In this document: one piece after another, positions 25,189-32,826 of the stretch
Layout: each line of letters begins with the position of its first letter
How positions within the stretch are numbered: position 1 is the stretch's first letter
Assembly (NCBI GenBank): GCA_016215155.1
Contig: JACRLQ010000019.1
Location: 1-63,859, forward strand
Direction of reading: 5' to 3'
Source of the DNA: Nitrospirota bacterium
Lineage (GTDB): Bacteria > Nitrospirota > Thermodesulfovibrionia > Thermodesulfovibrionales > UBA6898
DNA length: 63,859 bases
Made by a program: the position numbers and the translations under genes
Notes under the pieces: generated by a model
What the model was told of the DNA's origin: nothing
Databases searched by the model: none
Seen by the model: the letters and a program-made list of their open reading frames with translations, nothing else

Positions 25189-26712
25189 TCATGGTTGGAT
25201 CGTAATAATCAGGGTTGCCTGCGGAGCCGGATTATAGGTTTCATTGCCTGACTGATTTGCAGCAATTTCGCATGATCCGGCAGCTTTGCCTGTCACTTCT
25301 GACGCGCCTGTAATTTGGCACGTTGTCGGAGTATTACTGCTAAGCGAAACCAAAAGCCCCGATGAAGCAGTGGCAGTCACTAGACCAGTGCCACCTACCG
25401 TAACAGTTGGTGCAGCTCCAAAAGTTATTGTCTGAGCCTGCTTAGCTCTAACAGTAAGGTTTGCCGTCTTGGTCTTTCCTATGGTATCTATAACTGTGAG
25501 GGTGGCAGTTTGACCTGCCGCGTCTGACGGAGCAAAAACATTAAAAATACCACCGCTTGCATCCACGTGCGAAGGGCTCGGATTAATATTGGGGTTGTCG
25601 GAAAGAACCGTATAGCCAGGCACACCGCCAACGATCGCAAAGGTCGCTGTTGCGCCGGCATCCATTGTAATTGACGCTGGAAGGACATCCAGGTTAGGCG
25701 GAGAAAGAACTGTAATAACAACATCAGGTACAACAGTTCCTCCGATTGAATCACGGACAGTAATATCTACAGTAGAAGATGCTGGAAAGTTTGCAGGTAT
25801 TGTCACGTTGAAAGTCCCGCCATTTGTAGTCACTGTGGCCGGAACAGGCGCAATTGCTGGATTGGACGAGAATACCGAATAATTCGGCACCCCGCCTATG
25901 ATCGTAAATTTAACCGTGCCTCCCGCTATAACCGAGGCCTTATCAGGCAGCACTATGGGGGGCGGGGGATCACCCGCTGTTACTGTTACCGTTATTGGCG
26001 CGGCGAAGGTGCTGTCTCTTACTATGTATTGAAATTTCGTATCCTTTGCAGTACCGACAGGAACGGTCACCTTAAAAGTACCGCCACTCGACGATACTGT
26101 CGAGGGGACTGCGGGGACCCCAGTATTGACTGCAGTTATCGTATATCCGGGCACTCCTCCCGTAATCGTAAATTGACCGCTACTTCCTGCAGCTAACGTA
26201 AGAGCGTCAGGAGACACAGTGAGCGCCTCAGTCGTCGTGATGACCTTGATCGCCTGCCCGACGAACTGCTGACCGCTTAAGATCTTGAGATTGCCCGAGT
26301 AGTTCAGCCCGGCACCTGTCTTATACACGACGCAGAGGTTATATATGCCGTCCCCGTCAGTCTGCTTCCTCGCCAGAGTGTTGATTATCGCCGAACCGTC
26401 GCAGAGACCGACCAGGGAGCTGAGATCGGCAATGGTCGTGCCCGGCGCCTCGGTGAGTTCAAAGGTGACGTCGAAGATGGTGTCCCGCACTCCCTTATTC
26501 GTATTATCGAAGTCCTTGACCGCGATCTGATATATCTGGACTATCGACTTCAGCACCGGGCTGGTACTTGCTATTGTGAGCGCGTCATCGCTTGAGGGGG
26601 TTATCGTAATCACGGCCCCGATAGGCGCAAAGAGGCTGCCTGTGCCGCCCCCGCAGCCCGCGACGGCTGCCGACAAAATAAGAATAAACATTAAAAGGAC
26701 TATTTTCCTCAT
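25189..26712 (-). CDS. Lipoprotein with tandem Ig-like domains
   Basis: 507 residues from ATG 26712, directly after GGAGGT. The signal ends in lipobox VAGC followed by GGGTG. After about 170 residues of unique sequence come three tandem beta-sandwich repeats of about 90 residues. Each has the pattern L-P/S-A-G-(T/S)-F-T-I-x-GGVPxYTV...NP, a putative Ig-like type. A final domain starts AQTITFGAAPTVTVGG. No catalytic residues are seen. It resembles the 35671 gene in its repeats. It should be anchored in the outer membrane or on the surface as a structural or adhesion protein. Confidence 0.8.
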   Translation of the reverse strand: MRKIVLLMFILILSAAVAGCGGGTGSLFAPIGAVITITPSSDDALTIASTSPVLKSIVQIYQIAVKDFDNTNKGVRDTIFDVTFELTEAPGTTIADLSSLVGLCDGSAIINTLARKQTDGDGIYNLCVVYKTGAGLNYSGNLKILSGQQFVGQAIKVITTTEALTVSPDALTLAAGSSGQFTITGGVPGYTITAVNTGVPAVPSTVSSSGGTFKVTVPVGTAKDTKFQYIVRDSTFAAPITVTVTAGDPPPPIVLPDKASVIAGGTVKFTIIGGVPNYSVFSSNPAIAPVPATVTTNGGTFNVTIPANFPASSTVDITVRDSIGGTVVPDVVITVLSPPNLDVLPASITMDAGATATFAIVGGVPGYTVLSDNPNINPSPSHVDASGGIFNVFAPSDAAGQTATLTVIDTIGKTKTANLTVRAKQAQTITFGAAPTVTVGGTGLVTATASSGLLVSLSSNTPTTCQITGASEVTGKAAGSCEIAANQSGNETYNPAPQATLIITIQP

Positions 26713-26801
26713 ATGACCTCCGGCCACCCTTCACCCCTCCCAGGAGGGGAATTTCCAGAACTATCTCAAAATCGATTTATTCATCCGGCAAGCGTCTTCC
26801 C

Positions 26802-26876
26802 GTCATTCCCGCGCAGGCGGGAATCCATGTTTCAAGCCGTTTCAATTGGACCCCCGCTTTCGCGAGGGTGACGACT
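26802..26876. repeat. Bipartite palindromic repeat (GTCATTCCCGC...GCGGGAAT type)
   Basis: GTCATTCCCGCGCAGGCGGGAATCC is followed 25 bp later by a degenerate inverse, ACCCCCGCTTTCGCGAGGGTGACGAC. Relatives of this palindrome lie at 8541-8567, 35482-35511, 61097-61126 and 63596-63621. It lies between the Ig-like lipoprotein and the CPBP protease genes; nothing else is seen in 26713-26937 except a short GGAGGGG repeat at 26735-26752. Confidence 0.8.
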
Positions 26877-26937
26877 TTTACTATATCACCTGTTTTGAGA
26901 CAGGTCCCAGGCAATTACAACATGATGAATTTACAAA

Positions 26938-27510
26938 TTATATCATAAATCCCTGATATACCACATTCGACAGGAAGTGAAAGAGTATCGGGGGGACGAC
27001 ATTGCCGGTCCTCAGGTATAAAAACCCCATGACCAGCGACGGGAAAAAGGTAAACAGTGCGGAGGGGTCATGGGAAAAGAAAAAGGCGGGAACATGGGCG
27101 AGCGCGAACAATGCGCTTACCGTTATGACCGCCTTCATATCATTGCCGAGCGACTGCTGAATAAACCCGCGAAAGAAGAACTCCTCAGGGACTGACACCA
27201 TGGCAAACTGATGAAATATCAGTGAAAGCGGCGGCAACCGCCATGGGCCGACGAAGGCCGACATGACAAAATATGTTGGGAGCAATACCAATACGGAGAC
27301 AACGGAACCCAGCTTGAGATTACTTCGATTTAAGGTCATATGTATTCCATCCGTCAGGACGAACGATACCAGGAGAAGATAAAAAGGGACAAGATAACGA
27401 ATCAGGGGCGCTGACGGGTAAATATAAGAAAGCACGACCGCAAAAAGAAGAAAAATATAAGATGGGATTATTTTTTTGTATATCAATTTATCGGAATTAA
27501 TTGTCAGCAT
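26938..27510 (-). CDS. CPBP-family intramembrane glutamic protease
   Basis: 190 residues from ATG 27510 (an in-frame TTG is at 27528), with about six membrane segments. The active-site set of the CPBP/Abi family is intact: E109-E110-xxx-R114 in VPEEFFFRGFIQ, H139 in FALAHVP, and H178 with N182 in FHFLSN. Family members cut prenylated or C-terminal-anchor substrates, and some (myxosortase, MrtJ-type) are dedicated to Cys-containing C-terminal sorting signals. A candidate substrate, the subtilase with a Gly-rich/Cys/TM/Arg tail, lies 5.3 kb upstream on the same strand. That pairing is inference. Confidence 0.88.
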   Translation of the reverse strand: MLTINSDKLIYKKIIPSYIFLLFAVVLSYIYPSAPLIRYLVPFYLLLVSFVLTDGIHMTLNRSNLKLGSVVSVLVLLPTYFVMSAFVGPWRLPPLSLIFHQFAMVSVPEEFFFRGFIQQSLGNDMKAVITVSALFALAHVPAFFFSHDPSALFTFFPSLVMGFLYLRTGNVVPPILFHFLSNVVYQGFMI

Positions 27511-27655
27511 CGGTTGCAAAGGCCTCAAAACAATATGCGCGTGCTATTGCCAACCCACCGTTCATAACCCCTGGGAGTTACTCTGAACAATTGCATCCGT
27601 CAATTCATTACAGATAATGTCCATACCATTATGAAACTGTTTTTAACTGTCCCTC

Positions 27656-27689
27656 TAAAAAACAGGGGCAGGGAGAAATGCCCTGCCCC
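27656..27689 (-). terminator. Rho-independent terminator of the vWA/SLH gene
   Basis: GGGGCAGGG (27665-27673) pairs with CCCTGCCCC (27681-27689) around a 7-nt loop. On the minus strand the stem is followed by TGTTTTTTA. It lies 33 bp past the stop of the 27722 gene. Confidence 0.85.
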
Positions 27690-27721
27690 ATAAACCGGCA
27701 TCGCCGCGACGGCTTCAATTT

Positions 27722-30700
27722 CTATTTTATTACAATTCCATCAATTATTAGCGTTCCGTTGGTTATCGTCAGCGACCCTTCAATAGCTGAATTTGAAAAA
27801 TTGCTTATAAACGCGCAATCATACCCGCCCCTGAGGGTAAACGTGCCCGGACGGTTAAGGTTGACGCTCTCTGCAGAGGTCAGGCTGACCATGCGCAGGA
27901 TGTCGCCGTTTTGAACATCGACGACATCGGCGAAAGCGTTCTGGACCGTAGAGTAGACCAGGGACGTCCGTGTGTCTTTGACCGGCATGGTCCTGCAGGA
28001 AATATTGGGCTGCAGGAACGTCTCCGCAAGGAAGAGGCTCATGTCGGCCCTCGTCAGAGAATTGTCGGGGCAGAAGTTATCGCCTCCGCAGCCCACAGCC
28101 ACGCTGAACTCCCAGAGTTTCTCAATATACCTGCAGGTATTATTGCCTCCAAAGATACTGCCGTTTACATCATCAAACTTTGTGGCGGTGCATAGGTCCG
28201 CGGGTAATACACCCAGGGCCTTCAGAAGGACCACCGCCATCTCGCCGCGCGAGATGTAGGCATTGGGAAGAAAATATCCGTCGCTGCGCCGGGCCACTAT
28301 GTTAAGTTCGCTGAAGGCCTCTATATATCTGCAGACCTCAGCCCCCTGAGTCATGGCTGCATTGACGTCGTTATAGATGGCCCCTGTGCAGGCCGGCGCA
28401 GGGGCCAGCCCCAGCGCCTTGATTATAAAGACCGCCACCTGCCCGTTGTTTACGAACTCATTGGGGCAATAGGTGTTGCCGCCGGCGCAGGCCGGATTGA
28501 ATTCGTTATTAAACAGGGTCTCTATGTATGGCGCAGCGTAACTGCCCGGGGAGACATCCGAAAAAGAAGAGGTGTTAAGCAATAAAAAGTGGGCGGTGAC
28601 TTCCTGGTCTGAGCCCATGAGGACACGGCAGGTATTTCCGGTGTTCCTGCAGGCTCCGCTCCAGCCTGTAAATACGGCGCCGAAGGAGGGGGTCGCGGTC
28701 AGTATGACCGGGGTATTATAGCCGTATGGCGCCGTCCCAATGGTGAGAGGGCCATTCCATGTTATCAGGCCGGAACTGGCAGCGACTGTCCCGCCGCCTG
28801 TGCCGGCGATGTTTATCGTAAGGATGGCGGAGGGTGGCCTTGTAAACTCAGCGGTTACGGCTCTGTCGGCATTCATCGCAACTATACACAAATCTCCGTT
28901 TAAGCTGTCGCATCCTGTCCAGACGGTAAATTCCGAGCCCGAGGCCGCAACGGGCATCAGGGTCGCGATATCATTGGCCTTGAACGTCGCGGTCCCTATA
29001 CTGCCGATCCAGATGAAATCGCCGGCCCGGGGAAGGACGAGCAGGTTATCGCTGTCGGTATCGTTATAGCTTATCCTGAGTATATTCTCAGCGTCGGAAT
29101 CCTGGAACGACACCACAAGGATATTTCCGGAATACACGGAATCGCCCGTATTGATGTCATCGAGCCCCTGATAAAGGACGTCAACACTACCCGTGAGTCC
29201 CGATGCGTTGAGCTCGCCAAGGAGTATGGTACCGTTGCCCGTGCGGGAACCAGTGGCCACCTCCGTGAGCGTGAGGGTATTTCCCAGGTCAGTATCGGAA
29301 ACATCTGCAATGACCTCAACGGTCCCGAACAGGCCTGAGAAATTCAGTGTTGAAAGAGTTATTTTCGCGTTACAGGTCCCTGTGCCGGCCGCCACCTTGT
29401 CGTCGTTTGTTTTGGTGACCGAGTTATAGAGGGTGACCGTGGCTGCGCATGACGACCCTGATACCGTGACCGAGAGATCCCAGTACAAAACGGAAGTGAA
29501 GGGGTTCATCCCCTGCAACTGCCAGTTTCCGACCTGACCGATACCGGGATCACCGGCCTCGATAAACTGTGACAGGGTGACCGTCCTGTCTCCAAACAGA
29601 TCGGTCAATTTCCAGTAAAAAGCGTGCGCGTCAGGGGCCATGCCGGATATCCCAAGCAGGGTCCAGTTCGAGACCTGACCGGGGGTGAGGTCGTCCCCGA
29701 ATTCAGTGATCTGGGGAACAAAAGCCGCATTGAGGCTGCCGGACATTCCCGAGAAATTCTGAGGGAAAAGATCTATGGGGCCGTCTCCGGTGCGGAAACC
29801 GGTTGCCACCAGATTGGCTAAAGACTTTGTGGACGACCGGTAGAGGTTCACGATCCCTAAACGATCAAAGTCCAGCAGGTCCCAGTAAATACTCCTGTTG
29901 GCAGAGTCGATGTTCGTGGTGGACAGCCCGGAAAGCGACCAGACTGAAAGCTGGTTTGAGTTATCTCCCGAATCGGCAAGCGCCACCTTAAGGGCCACCT
30001 TCACGGACCCGGACAGCCCGGAACTATTTTGGGGCAGGAGCGTGATTGTGCCATCGCCGAGCTTCGAACCCTCGGCCACAAGGTCACCTGCGGCCTTTGC
30101 CGCCGCCTTATACAGGCTCACCGTCCTTGTGCCGCCTGAGTCCGTCAGGCTCCAGTAGAGCATGTACAGGTCCGTGTTCGAAGAGGATATGCCCGTCAGC
30201 GCCCACTCTGAGAGCTGCTGTGAAGTCTCGTCGCCGAATTCAGTAATGACGGCAAAATAAAGAGTGTTGTTGATATCGGTGTCATCCACGGAGTAATTAA
30301 CCGTGACACTGCCATTTATCCCGGACCCGTTGGCCTCAACAAGAGCGATCGAGCCGTTTGGTCCTGAACCCTCGGCCACCTTGTCGAGGGGATCAACTGA
30401 AGACTTCGCAGCCGATTTGTAGAGGCTCACCGTACTTGTGCCGCCGCCTGAATCCGTCAGGTTCCAGTAGAGGATATAGTCATCTGTGTTGGAGGCCGAA
30501 ACCCCGGTCAACGTCCAGCCTGAAAGCTGGTTCGCGGCATCCCCATTTTCAAACTGCTGGGGGATGGTATTGGCAAAGGTCACGTTGTTGACGAGCACAG
30601 TGCCGAACCCGCTGCCCGTTTTGGTGACGGTAAGCGCATAATTTCCCGCCGCGGTGTCAAAGTTTGCGGTGACGTTTTTGGCGGCGTTCATGGTCACCTG

Positions 30701-32695
30701 ACAGAGGCCAAACCCTGAGCAGTCTCCGGACCAGCCGGCAAAGTATGAGCCGGAATTCGTGACAGGCGTGAGGGTCACGACATCGCCGTTATTATGTGTT
30801 GAGGTTGCGGTGGACCCGTTCCAGAAAAGGGAACCCATGATCGCGTTCGCCGAATCTGTATCGTCTGCGGAGTAAGTGACGTCCACGCTCCCCGAGAGGC
30901 CGGAACTGATGCGCTCGCCGAGGATTATCGTCCCGTTGCCTACACGGGAACCCTGCGCCACGAGATCAACCGTGGACTTCAGGCTCGACCGATAGAGCTT
31001 GACCGTCGTGGTGACACCATCGCGCACCAGGTCCCAGTAGAAGGTATATGCCTTCATCTCGGTTTCAGGCAGCCAGTTAATGCTCCAGTTCGAAAGCTGG
31101 TCCGCCGTATCGCCCTGTTCCAGGACCGGGATTACCGTGCCGGCCCCGGCGCCTGTCTTTGTTATGGTAAGTCTCTGTTGGGTCGGCACGCCGGCCATAA
31201 AGGCGACCGTGACATTCTTGTTGTCGGCGTCCATGTCTATCTGACAGGGCGTTACGCCTCCGCCGCAGGCCCCTGACCAGGTAAATTGAGAGTTCGTCGC
31301 GGCGAGGTCGGCAAAGATGTTCACATGGCTGCCGGCCTTGAGGATCGTGGACATAATGCTCGTTGCCGGATAGGCGAAGTCGATGCCCCCGACATCGGAG
31401 AGCACTGATCCTCCGGCCTCGCCGGTTGCATTGACGGTCAGATTATAGCAGCCCAGGGTCGAGTACTGGACGGACTGGGACCCGGCGGCATTATCGGCCA
31501 CCTTGATTTTAAGCGTATGCGAGCGTCCGGGCCTGAGGTCGGTCTCTGAATAGGTCAGCAGGTACCCGACCACATCCAGGTCGCTTGCAATGGCGGCGTA
31601 TATGCCGGCAAGCTCAGCGGAAGTGGGCGCTTCGAAATATTTACCGCCCGTATCAACGGCCATCTGCGTCAGAGCGGTGGCGTCCGCCCCTCCGAGCCCT
31701 ATGGTAAATATAGGGAGCTGGTTGTCTTTCGCGAATTGGATCACCTCGTCGATAGTGCGTGTAGAGCCGTTGTCCCCGCCATCCGTCATGGCAACTACCG
31801 CCCGGGTATTGGTAGTCACCGAGGCGGTATCGACAAGGGCCTGATATACCGAATCAAAAAGCGCTGTAGCGCCCCCGGCCCCTGGCCAGTCGTCTAATAC
31901 CGCGGAGGTCAGGGCGCTCGCATTCGAGGTGAAAGATTGCATCACCTCCACCTCAGAGCTGAATTTTATGACCTCTGCCTGGCCGCCGGTCGAGGTTATA
32001 CGGGTTATGAAGTCCACGGCGGCGTTTTCCATGTCCGTGATGGCATCTTCGGGCATACTGCCGCTATAGTCCATGGTCATCGCGACCGCCGTGCTTGCGC
32101 CGGGACAGGTCGCTGTCTGCAGAGTAAAGTCTGTCTTCTGGACAGAGTCAGCAAATACCGTAAAGTCTCTCTGGACCAGATTATTAAGGACGCCCGAGGC
32201 CCCCTTCACTTCAACGCATGCATAAACGGAGGCGCAACTGCTGTTGACGCTGCCTATCCTGATGGTCTTGTCGTTGAGGCTCGAAAAGGTCACAGTGACC
32301 GTCCTTGTCACCCCGTCGGACACAAAACACTGATTGGAGGTCGTGCTGCTGCATCCGTTCCACCTGACAAAGGATGACCCAGCGTCCGCCGTTGCGATAA
32401 GTGTCACCGGAGTGCCGGTAAAAGTATGTGAACAGACGACGGCGCCTGTTGCGTTCGGGCCGCAATTCATTACCGGCGGAGAACTCGTGACAATTCCCGT
32501 GCCTGTCCCTGACTGGGCGACGGTTATCGTGGGGGCGGCGTCGGCGCCTCCGGAGAGGCCAGAAAACAAAAAGGCGCATATCAGCATTAGAGAAAGCGGA
32601 ACTAAAGAACCCACCCCTGCACCCCTCCCAAGAGGGGACTTTCGAGACAAGGACGCATTCGGAAATGATTTGGCTCTATTATTATCGCAGTTCAT
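27722..32695 (-). CDS. Giant exported vWA / SLH repeat protein
   Basis: 1657 residues from ATG 32695, fixed by AGGAGG four bases upstream. The signal core is MLICAFLFSGLSGGADA. Domains: a B-repeat-like unit (about 55-140), a von Willebrand A domain (about 150-385) with MIDAS DYSGSM near residue 208 and AMTDGGDNG, and a short B-repeat. About six copies of a roughly 90-residue unit follow (QLSxWxLxG...YWxLTD...TVSLYKSAAKS...GSGLSGSVxVxY...DDTD), interrupted by another B-repeat, then two more B-repeats, three Cys-containing SLH-like repeats (about 1378-1562) and a C-terminal module ending IIDGIVIK. Probably a surface adhesin or matrix protein. The n-region is encoded by an intergenic-type repeat. 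Confidence 0.87.
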   Translation of the reverse strand: MNCDNNRAKSFPNASLSRKSPLGRGAGVGSLVPLSLMLICAFLFSGLSGGADAAPTITVAQSGTGTGIVTSSPPVMNCGPNATGAVVCSHTFTGTPVTLIATADAGSSFVRWNGCSSTTSNQCFVSDGVTRTVTVTFSSLNDKTIRIGSVNSSCASVYACVEVKGASGVLNNLVQRDFTVFADSVQKTDFTLQTATCPGASTAVAMTMDYSGSMPEDAITDMENAAVDFITRITSTGGQAEVIKFSSEVEVMQSFTSNASALTSAVLDDWPGAGGATALFDSVYQALVDTASVTTNTRAVVAMTDGGDNGSTRTIDEVIQFAKDNQLPIFTIGLGGADATALTQMAVDTGGKYFEAPTSAELAGIYAAIASDLDVVGYLLTYSETDLRPGRSHTLKIKVADNAAGSQSVQYSTLGCYNLTVNATGEAGGSVLSDVGGIDFAYPATSIMSTILKAGSHVNIFADLAATNSQFTWSGACGGGVTPCQIDMDADNKNVTVAFMAGVPTQQRLTITKTGAGAGTVIPVLEQGDTADQLSNWSINWLPETEMKAYTFYWDLVRDGVTTTVKLYRSSLKSTVDLVAQGSRVGNGTIILGERISSGLSGSVDVTYSADDTDSANAIMGSLFWNGSTATSTHNNGDVVTLTPVTNSGSYFAGWSGDCSGFGLCQVTMNAAKNVTANFDTAAGNYALTVTKTGSGFGTVLVNNVTFANTIPQQFENGDAANQLSGWTLTGVSASNTDDYILYWNLTDSGGGTSTVSLYKSAAKSSVDPLDKVAEGSGPNGSIALVEANGSGINGSVTVNYSVDDTDINNTLYFAVITEFGDETSQQLSEWALTGISSSNTDLYMLYWSLTDSGGTRTVSLYKAAAKAAGDLVAEGSKLGDGTITLLPQNSSGLSGSVKVALKVALADSGDNSNQLSVWSLSGLSTTNIDSANRSIYWDLLDFDRLGIVNLYRSSTKSLANLVATGFRTGDGPIDLFPQNFSGMSGSLNAAFVPQITEFGDDLTPGQVSNWTLLGISGMAPDAHAFYWKLTDLFGDRTVTLSQFIEAGDPGIGQVGNWQLQGMNPFTSVLYWDLSVTVSGSSCAATVTLYNSVTKTNDDKVAAGTGTCNAKITLSTLNFSGLFGTVEVIADVSDTDLGNTLTLTEVATGSRTGNGTILLGELNASGLTGSVDVLYQGLDDINTGDSVYSGNILVVSFQDSDAENILRISYNDTDSDNLLVLPRAGDFIWIGSIGTATFKANDIATLMPVAASGSEFTVWTGCDSLNGDLCIVAMNADRAVTAEFTRPPSAILTINIAGTGGGTVAASSGLITWNGPLTIGTAPYGYNTPVILTATPSFGAVFTGWSGACRNTGNTCRVLMGSDQEVTAHFLLLNTSSFSDVSPGSYAAPYIETLFNNEFNPACAGGNTYCPNEFVNNGQVAVFIIKALGLAPAPACTGAIYNDVNAAMTQGAEVCRYIEAFSELNIVARRSDGYFLPNAYISRGEMAVVLLKALGVLPADLCTATKFDDVNGSIFGGNNTCRYIEKLWEFSVAVGCGGDNFCPDNSLTRADMSLFLAETFLQPNISCRTMPVKDTRTSLVYSTVQNAFADVVDVQNGDILRMVSLTSAESVNLNRPGTFTLRGGYDCAFISNFSNSAIEGSLTITNGTLIIDGIVIK

Positions 32696-32826
32696 AGGTC
32701 CTCCTGATACTGTCATATATATAGCTTATGCTATAATTATGACGGAATACTTCTCATTAAGGCAAATAGCCGCACAGCGCCCCCTCCTCGAAAAAGGCGC
32801 CGGGAGAGGGCCGGAAAAAAAGACCG

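Noticed and set aside
26735-26876. CRISPR array or phage attachment site in the repeat-rich gaps
   Set aside because: The repeats are palindromic and dispersed, not regularly spaced direct repeats with unique spacers; no cas or integrase genes are present.
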